DNA of 64,000 bases from Siphonodentalium dalli. Taxonomy: Eukaryota; Mollusca; Scaphopoda; Gadilida; Siphonodentaliidae. The notes below the pieces were generated by a model. The model saw only the letters and a program-made list of their open reading frames with translations. It ran no database searches and was not told where the DNA came from. Below are positions 48,030 through 61,225 of the stretch, one piece after another. The position numbers and the translations under genes were made by a program. The stretch covers positions 54,210,025 to 54,274,024 of the forward strand of contig CP136068.1 in the NCBI GenBank assembly GCA_032622095.1. Reading direction: 5' to 3'. Every line of letters starts with the position of its first letter. Position 1 is the stretch's first letter.

Positions 48030-48540
48030 ATGAAAGTTATGGACTTATGCCCCTTTTTCAACTTAGAATGTCTGGATGATAACTTAATAATTTCTTAATA
48101 GCTGGTATGTGGTTGACATTTGAGGAGATTTTTGACGGAGTTGTGCATCTTTTTCGACATTTTTTTTTTTTTTGGGTTGTCCGAATGGAAGCTTTAAAAG
48201 AGAAAACGCAGGTGAAGTTTGAAAATGGATGATATTACATACGGTCCGATGATTTTTGATCGAGTTATGCCCCTTTTTACATTTATAAATAATTAACGCG
48301 TGTGTGTGGTCTGGATGGCAACTTGGCCAATGTTTAACAGAATATCTCGATAGTTGGTAAATGGTTCACAATTCAGAATACACATGTCAAGTTCTAATTT
48401 GGTAACGGTCCAATGATTTTGACGGAGATATGCGCCTTTGTTCGACTTTCAAATAATTTTGTATGTGTTTCTAAATGATAATTTGATCAAACTTCAAAAT
48501 AATATCTTCATATTTGGAGCGTGGACCACTTATAAGTACA
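48030..48540. repeat. Decayed relative of the 2856-3480 interspersed repeat
   Basis: Repeated 'gttatgcccctttt(t)c' and 'tggatg(a/g)(t/c)aact' modules recur at about 48045, 48120, 48250 and 48430, strongly diverged. A run of 26 C follows at 48613-48638. Confidence 0.45.
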
Positions 48541-49274
48541 CCCGGGTCATCGTCCAGTTGTAGTACAATTTTTGTCATAATTTGACTTCTTTGTTTTTAA
48601 AAGAAGCCCGCACCCCCCCCCCCCCCCCCCCCCCCCCCAAACACCTGTTTTGAGCGGACGTGCATGGGGTCATCGACCTTTTTATTCTCATAAATTTTGT
48701 ACGCAAATGGGTAACACACGACGTCATTATACCTGCATGGATGTATATATGCCCTGACAAACATTAACATAATCATTGTAGTTTGCTTATCGTGATTAAT
48801 TCGTCCCGAGTTGAGAAGTAAATATTTGCAAATGCGCGTACCTCAGATGCTATATATTTTGTGAAATGGTACAATCGTCGCAGATCGACATGGAATGTTC
48901 CGGTAACAGTAGATTGTCACATTCTTCCATATCTGACAAAGCCCGAGTAATCACTCATCAAGTTGATTCAAATGCAATGTGTCTTTATATATAGAATGTA
49001 ACAAAACACTTGATATGGATTTCTATTGGAAACTTCGTTTTGTATCTATTTTGGTGCCGCTAAATTTAATTTTAGAAGTTCCAAACCACACCTTTAGGTT
49101 CTTCTTTTCGTGTGGATGCGTAATATAAAATTAAATGAAATTGCTGAAACAACACGACTTTAAAGTCTGATGACCATATAGCTCTCCACCCGACGGCCGA
49201 TCTACCAACTTTGAACCACACCAATGCTGGTGCCCTCCCCTGACACAATCCCTGACTGATGCATGCATGGTTCC

Positions 49275-49700
49275 ACACGATTAGATTCATTGTATCATTG
49301 AAATGATTACATATAAATTCGACGAATCTGAGAGACAAAAATACTTTTTATCAGTTGGTGCCTCTTCTCCAACCCTGATTCGAACGGCACCATTTTTTGC
49401 CTCTTTTAATGCACACGATTATAGATTCGTCGTAAAATGGAGATTATTGTATATAAATCTGGTGAAAATCGGCGACAATAAATATTCTTATCGATTGTTG
49501 TGCCCCTGTCCCTCTCAACCCTGATGCTTTGGCATATTTATACTGCACACCATTAGATTCCTCATACCATGGAGATGATTATATATATAAATTTGAAGGT
49601 TATCGGCGAAAAATTAAATTTATCGATTGTTCTGCCCCCGACTCCGACAGCGTTAGTTTAGGCATTTTTTTTAACCCGGACCATTATCTTCCTTGTAAAA
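49275..49700 (+). repeat. Old tandem repeat, about 135 bp x 3
   Basis: Diverged copies share '(a)ttagattc(c/g)tc(a/g)ta', 'atggagatgattat', 'atataaat' and 'atcggcga', at about 49282, 49424 and 49553. Identity is low, so this is an old array. Confidence 0.5.
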
Positions 49701-52700
49701 ATTACTCCTGATAGACCAGTTTGGATGGTTCTGACATTCGCAAATAATAGATATGCAAGATATAGGCATACTAATGATACTATAGGATTCGATGAAGTTT
49801 GGCGAGCTTCCAGATCATTACGTGCCATGTGATGACTCAAAGCATATACGCTGAAAGAGTCATAAAAAGAGGGTTTGTGCGTGTCATTGATCACGAGGAT
49901 AGAATTGTTAACTTCTTGTTTTGGTAGCGATTTAAATGATGATAGTATATATGTTGGTCGTTACTGTCTTCAACTCATATGACCCTCACATCTGGTTGAA
50001 CTTTTAGAACGTCAACTAACAAAGTAGCTGAACTTGAACAGATATGTTCCCTTATTTGTGTACGCGCATGCATGCGGGATAACGAGGGCAAACTTAACTG
50101 CAAATTCACCTGCATCATATTACATGTATCAATGTTGACATTCCATTAAGCCTATGGCTGGCCACAGGTGCTCTTTTTTTTCCCCAGAGGTCATGTGCTA
50201 CTGAAATGTAGAAGTCGATAATAAATTCTAAATGTGAACCGTAAATATTACCAATACGTAATCTACATATTACATTTACAACCACCAAGTTCAAGCTCAA
50301 CCACAGTATTGAATCCCGTTGTACTTTGAAACAATACAAAAGTTCCATTTCCCTCGATATTTCTGAGATATCATGAGGCATCTTCGTCCACTTTGCCCAC
50401 CCCCATTTCCGTCGATGGCAATTGTGGCATCTGTTCCATATTTGGTGTACTTGGCCAACGTGCCTACCATGGACCTTCTCGGAGACACATATCTATAGTA
50501 CGGATGCATATGGAATGAACAATGCACTGTGCACTGCACCACGTAATGCACACACTCTGTCTGACCCTCCTCCTGAAACATTGTATGAATGTTTGGAAAT
50601 TTATACTGTTCACCTGCAAAACCCGACGTTAACAATTTCATTGTTAAGATTGGACGGAATGCTCACATCACTCGACAGTTCTCACATGTTGAATGCACAC
50701 TCAATGGCCCGAATCGCAGCTCTCTCGGGGATCGGTTCGGGCCAGATGGTTATGTAGGGTCTGCAATCATCTTATCAATACTAAGAAAACATTTCGCCCA
50801 TATGGTGCATATAAGACTGGTGCGATGATTTTAATTACTCGAGATGATTTCCATCCCAGACGTACTCGCCACACTCCGAGTGCGCGGAAAGGGTACTAAT
50901 CCTGATTTTACTGGCTGTCGAGGAACTTCTCGCGGCTGATCGGTAGAATTCCAAACACACCAACAAGTCCTCGTCCCTATTTCGTGGGCATCGAAATTTG
51001 TAATGATTGAATTTAGAGCGAACTTATATCTATTTGCAAATCGTTAGTGTCACCGAAGAGTTCTTTCTGTGCTTAAAAAGTGTAAAATATTGCAATGAAT
51101 TTGGCTTGCAAAGATGGTGTGATTTGTACACAGCATTTGGCAATGTTGGAAAAGATACTCGTGCAATATTCAATCTACTACTTAGATTGCATGATGCATG
51201 TTCCGGAATGAGTTTGGTCTAATATTCAGGAAGGTATTGGCGTACATCATAGAAATCACTACCATGCATGCACAGTAAATTTAGTCTGTTGTATGCAAAC
51301 ATGCCTGTATGTGCATGGGGAAATGGGAACAACCCAATTATAGAAAACTCCCCACCAGTGTCATCATCTCACGACTTCATCTGCCCCCTCTTGTCTTCTA
51401 GATCCCGCGCATATATATATGAAGCAATGAATACACCACGATGAGCCACGCGGTGCCTCATAAAAAATGATGTACCAGTAAAATACGACAGTCATTCTCA
51501 AAAAATGGGTTTGCCTGGTAAATTGACTTCAATGTTCCAGCCATTCAAGCTTCTGCAAATTAAATGTCATTATTGCAAATCGTGGTTTGTTTCTCATTTG
51601 GCGGACAATCGTTAATACGTATACAACTGGTCATGTTTTATGTCACCGAATTCTCATTTACCCAAGTACTAGCTTATATCACCACGTGAAGGTGTTCTGC
51701 CATTAGCGGAGAAGGGGCTTGTTGTTTGCCTGTATCTTGTTTCAGGCGATAAGTGGTACGATATTTTTACGAGTACGCGTTGGTCGACGGCGTACAACAA
51801 GGGCGTGTTCGAATGTTTGCTCCTGATGGAACACAGTTTACTCTGTGATCTGACAGACAGGACTTCTTGACGAAGTACACATCTCGCCGCTTGTCATCTG
51901 GTTTACACATCGTAAATTAGGTCAGATTTCGTTCTAAATACCTGAGATAACCTGGGCAAGTGCAATTGACATTCTCACTGCCGCATGCACATTGAAACTT
52001 ATAAATTGAGTTTTAGATTCGATCATATTAACATCTTGAGCATAATTATTTCATAGAACCCGTTCTTGGCAACCACATCATATCATCTTAGGATTTCACA
52101 AATTTTAGATGGAGTGGCCCAGTGTATCATAGCTAGGAACACCAGCCAGCGGTGATGTTTATATGGTATAGGAACTAATCAATCCACTGAGTCCCATAAT
52201 CGTTCCATCCATTCAAGTTATCAACTTTTCTAAATACTTTTAATCATGTCTCGAGTAGCTAATATAAATTCCCATGAGGCTCCCATTGAAATTTCTATGT
52301 AGCTTCTGTGATCTTCAAATTGGTACGACTTGTGAGGAATATATTTTGTGGGCGTGACAGTCGATTAGTTTCTCTAACCCATTCGTCTTGAACGGTAATA
52401 TTCCAACCATGCACGGCGGTATCTCCCATACGCGGTCCATATCAGCTCGACTTGTCCACGGGGATTTCATTCCAAGATAGCACGCTCAGTTAGTCACGTG
52501 ATAACGTCAGGACCCATGCAGGTGATTTGCATTCCAACTGACCATGTGGCAAATTCCGACCGACTAATCTGTGGAATTCTGACCTCATTATAATTTATCT
52601 GCTAATTAACATATATACGCTTTGTGTGGCACCGCCAGGCTGGTCGTAGACCTTTCATTTCTGATTTGGTTTGGTCTTTGATTTGTGTTGTTCATCACCA

Positions 52701-54149
52701 TATACATTCTGCATTACTCGACGAAAGGTTTCTGGGTAGTACCCATTATGCGATCTGGTATATTATATTAACTGTATATATAGGTCCCGTATATATATAT
52801 ATATTAAGAGTGTGCATATGTGTTCTTTCTGACTTGGCATGTGCTGCTGTAGTTACACGATTTATTCGCCAAGTGGGTGGACAAATGGTTGCAAAACCAA
52901 CGAGAACCATGGCGAAGAAGGGAGTAAGGAATTGTTCTATAAATCTAGCCTCCATGTGTGGTGGGTGTGAAGAGTTTCAAGTTTGGTGTGCGCGGTGCAT
53001 GTCGTCAATGTGCAATACAACAAGAAGGCATATATATGTACGTGCACTTGTATGGCTCATAGTATCCTTCGCTGAGACTATAGTATATATTAGAATCTAT
53101 ACACGGTGTCGACATTTTTGTCGCTATATACAAAAGTATAGCAACTGGCGAAAGACTCAATAACAATAATTAAGGGCGCATGCCTGGGAATGTGGTCTTG
53201 TGACTTTCACTGATTGTGGGAGTTGGGGGGGGGGGGGTGCAGGACCATTTAAACACAATACAACTCATTGTAAATTTTAAGCCACTTGAGCTTCAACTGT
53301 CAACAACATGTGTGGTACGCTGACTCAGGGCCAGATTGTGTCTAATTGTTACACTGAAACCAAGCGAACACTCATGTGATTGCGTTTGACATTTTGGTAT
53401 AGAACAAAATTTAGGATAGCACGGATTTGGGCTGACCTCTGGTTATCCCTCCACTGTCCATTAAATTGTCGAAAGGAAAATTGTTATTCTTGCAAGTGAC
53501 CATGCATGTCATCTCAATAAGAGGAAGAGAGAAATGGACACGACATAAGTCATCTACATTACATTACATTACATCGTGCAGTTCATCTTTAATTACATGG
53601 TATGACTATAAAATACTATCCTCTCTTCTTTGACGCATTTTGACGTAAGCGAACGGGATGCTTTCTTCTCTGACGATAGTAACTGATATCATCAGTCAGA
53701 TTACACCTGATTTGACCTTTGTTTGTCCCCGAACGCCGTCAGATCAAACCGCACATTTATCTGTATACCATGATACACTAACATAGATTGTTTACCAGAT
53801 TACGCAAATCGTTAATTAATTTCCTAATTAACGACCGCTAATGATAGGGTTATCGTCGCCGGGAGCGAAACGCGATATCGGCGAGGGGGTAATAAGATTA
53901 TTTGATGCTTTTCGCCGATCATCCATCTTCTATTCCATTCCTAACAGTTTGTTAGGTTGTTTCGATGTGTCAAACATAACCTTATACGTGATTCATCTCT
54001 TCCTTGTGTTTAACTCAGTACAAAATTATTTGCGTCAAACGTTATTTGAAGAAAAAGATTTATGGACAATAATAGCTTATATAAGTATACCGGTATATTA
54101 TGATATGATCATGCAATAAAAATAAAAGTCACGAGGGCAGCAGAATAGT
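49701..54149. other. Integrin intron 1, middle; nothing firmly recognised
   Basis: Intronic sequence without convincing exons, inverted ends or arrays, apart from short microsatellites: (TA)n near 52789, (ACATT)n near 53558 and a G-run near 53226. The 179-codon open frame at 52624-53163 starts only at a GTG, spans a (TA)n tract and has no recognisable domain. Confidence 0.4.
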
Positions 54150-54755
54150 TGAAACTCGAAATACGCATAATATCTCTGGTTCAGGGCACATGACAAATTT
54201 CGGGATGGGACGCGGGATGCGACAAAATGACAAACTGCGGGACATAATTTAAATTTTATGGGACGGCCAATATATCGAAGTATATATAGCACGTAGATGA
54301 CTCGTTTTTGGTGTCTAACGAAAGCTCGATATTTGCCCCTACCAAATATATTAGCCACGCCACTCACTGGATACCGGATGTTTCATTATTCGGCCAACAA
54401 CTGACTAACCTAAAATTGTCGAAATCAAGGCCGCGGGACAGCTGTATACAATTGCGTTTTACATGTAGCGTATATATATATATATATAAATGCTACGGTT
54501 TGCCATTAGCAAACTTGGTATTAAAATGAAGCTTATCATCTATTGCAAAACGGAAATGAATTCATGTGAGCAAAGTGACTTTTTTTTTGTACATGAGCCC
54601 TCTACGTGCTATTATATATTATTCTTAGATATATCGGCCGTCCCACGCAATTAAAAATACTGTGCCGCAGTCTGTCATGTTGTCACGCATCCCGTCCCAT
54701 TCCGCAGTTTGTCATGTCCCTTGTTCAGATATATTATATAATATTTCTGGTATAT
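54150..54755. mobile_element. Fold-back element, about 600 bp, arms of about 150 bp
   Basis: Left arm (about 54155-54300) words 'cacatgacaaatttcgggat', 'gggacggccaatatatcgaa' and 'tagcacgtaga' pair with right arm (about 54595-54752) 'tctacgtgcta', 'atatatcggccgtccca', 'atcccgtcccattccgcagt' and 'ttgtcatgtcccttgttcag'. Identity is about 75-80% by eye. The interior holds a (TA)n tract. No transposase is present and target duplications are not resolved. Confidence 0.65.
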
Positions 54756-55311
54756 GGCCCCAAGAAATACCTTCATATGGCCCCAAGAAATACCTTCAAG
54801 TATACGGTATACCTTCAACATCTGTGCATGGCCATGATTTAGAGGTAACAATGTTCGCCATACCATGCATGCATATAATGTACGTGACACGGGTTTCCAA
54901 GTGCGCGTGCTGCGAGCGAATAGAGAGCTGTTTGTTTTTACAGGTTTTCACAATTTATAATAAACATTTAGACTACATTTGAGCTGGCTGTTTGTTTTTT
55001 GTTTCCGTTTTGTTTTTATTGGAATAAAGTTCGCTGTTGGGTGATATTTCGAACCGGAACCCGTTATTTGACGAGTCTCTATTCAACTGACCGAAGAGCT
55101 TCTATATAACAGATTTGTTTGTAAAAAGACAAATATTTTATATTTATTCGCGAAAAAATAGCAAACAAAGCGGCCGTTCATTGAAGGTCATCTTGATAAT
55201 CAATTCCGATTGGTATAGCTTCCATGCGCACAGCGGTATATATGTTCTCATTCTGTTTACCTCAGTATGCGTGATTGGGTCTTCAAACATTTCTATCCGA
55301 CGTATCCGATT

Positions 55312-56995
55312 GCAGAGGGAGTAGAGATTAGGCTATCAAAACTCAAACCATGCAAGTCCCAGGGTCCTGACAATATACACCCTAAAATCCTAAAAGAGCT
55401 AGCGAAGGAACTAAGCATACCAATAGCACAAATCTTCAATAACAGCCTACGACTAGGAATATTACCAAATGAATGGAAAACAGCAAACATATCTGCTATA
55501 TACAAAAAGGGGGAAAAATCTAAACCAAACAACTATCGCCCAGTCAGCCTAACCAGTATAGTAGGCAAAGCTCTGGAGGCAAGAATAAGGGATAAAATAA
55601 TGGACCATATGAGAAATAACCAACTATTTAGTAAGAAGCAATTTGGGTTCATCAAGGGACGATCTACAACATTACAGCTACTGCACTCATTGGAAAAGTG
55701 GACCAAGACCATAAATGAAGGATATGCAACACATGTAATTTATATGGACTTCCAGAAAGCATTTGATACTGTTCCACATCAAAGACTACTGCATAAAGCA
55801 AGAAGCTACGGAATAAATGGGAATATATTGGAATGGATAGAATTTTTTTTTACAGGGAAGACAACAAAGAGTGATGATAAATGGCGAAGCGTCAACAACA
55901 CGAGAAGTAATAAGTGGAATACCCCAAGGAAGCGTGCTCGGACCCATATTATTTGTCATATATATAAATGACCTCCCATCCAACGTCAAATCGGATGTCA
56001 TGATGTTTGCAGACGACACTAAAATTTACAGGGAAATACAGGGTATATCAGATGTGGATGCATTAGATAATGACTTAGATGAACTCCAGACATGGTCAGA
56101 CAAGTGGCTTTTGAAATTTCACCCAGATAAATGTGTGACAATGAACATTGGCAAACAGAAGAGCCAATCTATCACATGAAGAACAAAGATGGACAATATG
56201 TACAACTAAAGGAGGTAAATGAAGAGAAAGATATAGGAGTCACAACTGATAACAAACTGAAATTTGACCAACATATAAATGAGAAAATACAGAAAGCAAA
56301 TGCAGTCACTGGAGCTATACGCAGAGCATTTACGCACATGGACACCAAAACAATGCTGAAACTATACAAAAGTCTGGTGAGACCACATCTAGAATATGCC
56401 CAACCGGCCTGGAGTCCACATTTAAAGAAAGACATTGAAATGCTCGAGAAAGTCCAAAAAAGATTCACAAAACTAATACCAGAATTAAAAGAACTACCAT
56501 ATGAAGAAAGACTAAAGAAGCTAAATATACCAACACTTAACTACAGAAGAATAAGAGGAGATATGATAGAATGCTTCAAGATATTTAACACCTATGATCC
56601 GGAAGTGAATGACATATTAAGAAGAAGCACCGAACTCAGAACCATGAGGACATAATTATAAATTATTTCTGGAAGGAGCAAACAGGGATGTGAGGAAATA
56701 CTCATTCAGCCTAAGAGTGGTGGAGCCATGGAATCATCTAGCAGAAAAAGTCGTCTATGCAGAAGACATGAATTCATTCAAAAACAATCTCGATTACCAT
56801 TGGCAGGACCAAGAAATTAAATTAAATTTCAAGGCTGAATTGAGGCTGACAGACCCCGATACGATCAGTCAAACAAAAAAAAAAAATTCAGGAGAGTTCG
56901 GAGAAATAGAAGATGAAGAATCAGAGGTGGATATAGTGGCATCTGTAGAAGCCAGCGTCCACTAACAACATAAGGTTACATAAGGTATAAGGTAT
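55312..56995 (+). mobile_element. 5'-truncated LINE, CR1/Jockey-type reverse transcriptase
   Basis: It encodes the RT domain in motif order: 'CKSQGPDNIHPKILKEL' (about 55351), 'NYRPVSLTSIVGKALE', 'QFGFIKGRSTTLQLLHSL', 'IYMDFQKAFDTVPHQRLL', 'ISGIPQGSVLGPILF', 'MMFADDTKIY' (catalytic FADD at about 56006-56017). The C-terminal region follows: 'LKFDQHINEKIQKANAV', 'LVRPHLEYAQPAWSPHLK' and 'YSFSLRVVEPWNHL'. The endonuclease half is missing, the usual result of incomplete reverse transcription. Three frame changes interrupt it: in the T8 run at about 55845-55852, near 56157-56165, and near 56650. The 3' end shows short 'ataaggt' repeats (about 56970-56990), a CR1-like tail. Non-functional. Confidence 0.93.
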
Positions 56996-57649
56996 CCACG
57001 CAGGAAGCTGCATGTGTGGGGGGGGGGGGTGTAAAACACAACATTTAAAGATGGATTATCTCTATAAATAATCTTTTTAGATAGTTTACTGTGTTTGAAA
57101 TTATACGTATGAGTTGGAAATCCCTGCCCGGAAACGATTCTATCAATTAATATTGATATTATTTCGATATAATTTATTCAATTAATGGGACACTTCTTTG
57201 TTCTATAAATAGCTTTACATAGAGGCTCCCCGGTGTGGTGTTCCGAACGAATACGAGCCGCAAAATGTCTCCATATGATTGTATTTATTGTAATATTAAG
57301 TGCGAATCAAGAAGGTAAGACCTAGAATGTACTGAGCATATGCTTATTTTCAATGATTAAAATAACTGAAATAACAATAAATGCAAATAGACGGTCGTGA
57401 ATATCAGGGACCATTATTGAACGGCACAAAGTTATTTTATTAGAAAACAATTCCAAATAAAATTAACATTAATTTATAGACGCGTTTCCAGACAGGTGTC
57501 TTCGATTCGTATTTATTAAATCATACCCAGGAAACTATATATAAAGGCCATCTTGCGGAAGAGATAATCCACTTTAATTTTCTGTCAGAACATTTCATGT
57601 TTCCATGTGAACTGAACAAATCTATATATAGACAACAATTTCCTTCTTT

Positions 57650-57658
57650 CAAAGAAGC

Positions 57659-57703
<45 letters not shown>
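57650..57703. repeat. (TA)n microsatellite
   Basis: About 22 TA repeats (57662-57702) next to the direct repeat that follows. Further (TA)n tracts occur at 58276-58297 and 58769-58789. Confidence 0.95.
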
Positions 57704-57708
<5 letters not shown>

Positions 57709-58275
57709 TATGTCAGAGCTATGGAGGCACGGACTCAGTATGAGTGTTCATTGCTTCATATTTGCGTGAACAAATTCTCATTTCTTATCGAAATGGCCAT
57801 GTGTCGATCGGAATGGTACATCGAGATGTTCCTCGAACCATATCAAGCTTGAAAACCGGTCCCGATTTTCACCCATGCCGGGGTTCGAACCCGTGCCAAC
57901 CTCGTCTAGCCCAGACTGTGATGATCTTATCCACGACCTAACCACCTCGGCTACGGGGACATCCTTAAAAGGAAGCCCTTTCACCGAGAGTTAGGAAGCG
58001 TATCAGTCTGAACATGGGTTCGAACCCACTACCTTCGAAATTCTTGATATGCCATTCTGGAAACATATCAATGCACTTCCTCCGAAATTGCATCATTCTG
58101 TGACCATACGATTACTGGTACTGGCGTATATATATTTATTATGTCAGAGCTATGGAGGCACGGACTCAGTATGAGTGTTCATTGCTTCATATTTGCGTGA
58201 ACAAATTCTCATTTCTTATCGAAATGGCCATGTGTCGATCGGAATGGTACATCGAGATGTTCCTCGAACCATATC
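57696..58275. repeat. Identical 149-bp direct repeats around a tRNA-like segment
   Basis: 57696-57844 and 58127-58275 are identical as far as I can read, offset 431 bp, both opening in a (TA)n tract ('ttattatgtcagagctatgg') and ending 'cctcgaaccatatc'. The 282 bp between them holds the tRNA-like segment and a second 'gggttcgaaccc' word at about 58016. Either a recent tandem duplication or a miniature element with direct terminal repeats would give this layout; the data do not separate them. Confidence 0.8.
57842..57962 (-). repeat. tRNA-derived SINE-like segment
   Basis: On the minus strand, 'gtccccgtagccgaggtggt' 'taggtcg' looks like a tRNA 5' half with an A box (tagccgaggtggttagg). It is followed about 50 bases later by 'cacgggttcgaaccccg', a B box with T-loop. 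The acceptor stem and anticodon arm do not fold convincingly by eye, so it is read as a tRNA-derived SINE head or tRNA pseudogene rather than a working tRNA. Confidence 0.55.
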
Positions 58276-58297
58276 TATATATATATATATATATATA

Positions 58298-60384
58298 CAT
58301 GCATGACATGGCATTATACTATACTATTATATATAATTTGTTTAGGCAGTCACAGTCTCATTTCTGTGTGTATTACACGAGTCGAACTATTTCACTGTCG
58401 AATTAAGGCAAGTTGGTTCATTCACAGCTATGCGGCCGTAAGTATTTTTCCAGGACGAAGAACAACGCCGCATTTTGTGTTGTGGTACGAAAGCCATAAA
58501 CAAACCAATGACCCTGTATATCATGTTGAAGATCTCTCGATCTAACACGATATCACCCTTATTTGTATATAAATATGGGTGTCAAGCCGTGACGGCAGCC
58601 AGTATATGAGTCTCAAGAAGAGTTTGTTCTTTGTCAAAAATGCTCTTTATTATCATAATGTAAATGATGAAATGGTTATTAATTTCGTACGATTAGACCG
58701 GCGTTATCATTATCTGGGTACAAACCGTTTGACACAAAGGAGTAAATTTGGTGTATAGTATGAAGTACTATATATATATATATATATATTGACTGAAAGT
58801 TTGTCCCGCTTTCAATTCGGTCTCTGGTTCTGGATAATATATCATCTGGTTGAGTATTGGAATTATTTTCGAAAAAAATGTCCACCAAATTACATTTTCA
58901 ACTTCAGAGTGACTCAGAAAGGTTAGTAATTATGATTCACTTCTGGTAATTTTGACTAACACAATTGCAGTCTGATGACAAATTTTGTTGTTTTGACTAG
59001 CCGTTCCTTCAAGTTAGTCGTTACGTCCAACATCACCCGAGTTATTATGGCTAATTTTCTGACTTGGTCACATTTACATAGCTATATGTTTATCATCATG
59101 GGGACAAACGGTTGACTAACCAAAGTTAGTCATATTGACTAACTTATTTCTTCAATATATAGTTTATTTTTTATTTTGGTTATACATTATTCTTTGTCAT
59201 CCACAATTCATGCATCATTTTGAATTTTTATCGTGGACGGTAAATGTGTGCTAACAGATGCCAGATACATTTCGTGTGTTTCAAACTTTTAACACTTGTG
59301 GTAGCTAACGCGATGGCGCATGACCTGCACGAGATTGACATGTGCCAATTGGTCGATCAATCCAGCCAATGGATATTAAGGCAGGTGCTATTTTCCCGCC
59401 AAATGTTGGACGTCATTTGGGAATTCCACATGATACTTCCTGCATGTTTGGGAATCCTGCACACGTAATATTTTTGTATAATTATATTATGCTAACATTT
59501 GAACAAACTGTCAACGCGATTCCAACAAGACAACCTGAACATTGTTATGATAATTTAACTGCTTCAACGTGGTCCCAATAATATTGTCGATATAATTACG
59601 TGGGCATTTGGCAAATGCACATAGCGTCCTGTCGTCCATTGTGTCATATCAGAGTTCGGTGTTTGGATGCATGGGCGCAGATGATGCCCTGAATCTACTG
59701 TAGCTACGCCCATACATGACATAGTATAGAGGAATGGCATGATCTAGGGTGGTGGCAACACTGACCGTTGGCTGACAGATGATTCACCAAAACGACTGAC
59801 AAATATTGATGATTATACTGCCTCTGAAAGCCATAGACAGCTGACAGAAGCAAAAGAAGTGGTGGTGGTGTGGGTATTTACCTCATGGTCCATGCAAGCC
59901 TTAAAGGGCAATGCGATCTGATCTCTCCATATTCAATGACTCTTTTGAAACTATATTTATTGAATTGTCCAGTTAAAAAACCCCAATTAATAGGGTGCAT
60001 ATATTTGATGTCCGAATTCAGACACACATACTTTTCTCGAAAATTTAAGAACTCTGGTATCTAGTGTACAAAAAGAGAAAAAAGAAAGTTTCCTAATGGA
60101 TTACTTCAGTATAAATACACAAACAAATATAATGTAACACATCTGGTTAAAACATCTTCATGAATCTACTTAAGCCTTATAAGCTGTTTCCAACAATAAC
60201 CAAGCCTTAACATAATTCAGAGCAACCCTTATCAACAATAAATTCTCCAACTCTCATCTCACTCCTCCCCCATGTTCAACCTGCATATCTGGTATATACA
60301 ATATTCCAAGAACAGATTACAGGTATCTATTATTCTATTACCACATTTTTCCCTGGTGCACTGTGGTGCAGAAAAAAATTAAAG
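58298..60384. other. Integrin intron 1, right part
   Basis: AT-rich. 'gttagtc' and 'gactaac' words recur at 58950-59150 in both orientations. No exon or bounded element was recognised. Confidence 0.4.
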
Positions 60385-60530
60385 TTTCGAATCGCCAGTC
60401 ACCATGGATGACAAAAGGACTGCTAAACTCTATAAAAAGGAAAAATATATTATACAAAATATTCCTAGAATACAGACAAACTCTGCGAAATCAAACAATA
60501 TTATACATGTATATCCACAAGGTTTGAAGA
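60385..60530 (+). mobile_element. LINE reverse-transcriptase relic
   Basis: The frame reads 'VSNRQSPWMTKGLLNSIKRK' then 'NILYKIFLEYRQTLRNQ', the '(S)PW.T.GLL.SIK.KN.LYK.F' signature found just before the RT domain in many Jockey/CR1-type LINEs. It ends in stops near 60533. A GC-richer tail with 'ctatgctttcgtggggtcct' at 60688-60710 may be the 3' part of the same relic. Confidence 0.55.
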
Positions 60531-61225
60531 TCATAAATTCTTAAACCTCACACCCCAACCCATGCATCTCTGCACACAACCATTCTGTACAGGTACATTT
60601 GTCCTTTTTTATTGTAACAGCTGTACATTACTATAAGTATAAACATGATTGTTATTATATATTAGCAAACATGCTGGCCCTGCACTACAGGCTATGCTTT
60701 CGTGGGGTCCTGTTGTATCTATGATATATATTCTTTATTATCAAATAAACTATAGTGAGCTTTAACATAGTTAGTTGTAGAAGGGTCGGAAGCTGGTCAT
60801 AGCTCCCTCCCTACCTGCTGGCCCTACATCCTGTTTATTATATACACACACACTCACTATATATGTCATGGTGTAAAAGAACTCTATGAGAACAGGTGCT
60901 GCAGTTGGAATAGTTGGTTTGTACTGTAGGCCTATATACATTCAGTGTTGGCGACAAAATATTCAAGATTGGCCAACCTACTATCTGTGAACGTGTATTT
61001 CCCTTGCAGGAGGCTGTCAGATGCCCAAAAAGTAACATTGAGTACCAATGAAGATAGCTGGAAGTTTCCTTCACCTTCCGCACGATAACAGCTGTCCCTC
61101 TAAAATGGGTGATTTGTATTTTCATCTCAATATTTATATTTAAAATATTGGGAATGGTTTACATTGTGCAAAGTATCTTGAATTCATCAAGACATATAGT
61201 CATACAATTTAATTCATAATTGCAG

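Noticed and set aside
52624-53163. 179-codon open frame in integrin intron 1.
   Set aside because: It starts at GTG, crosses a (TA)n tract, and its Cys/Arg/Tyr-rich composition has no recognisable domain. It was judged a chance frame.
57842-57962. A functional tRNA gene on the minus strand.
   Set aside because: A and B boxes are visible, but I could not form the acceptor and anticodon stems. It sits inside a repeated structure, so a SINE head or pseudogene is likelier.
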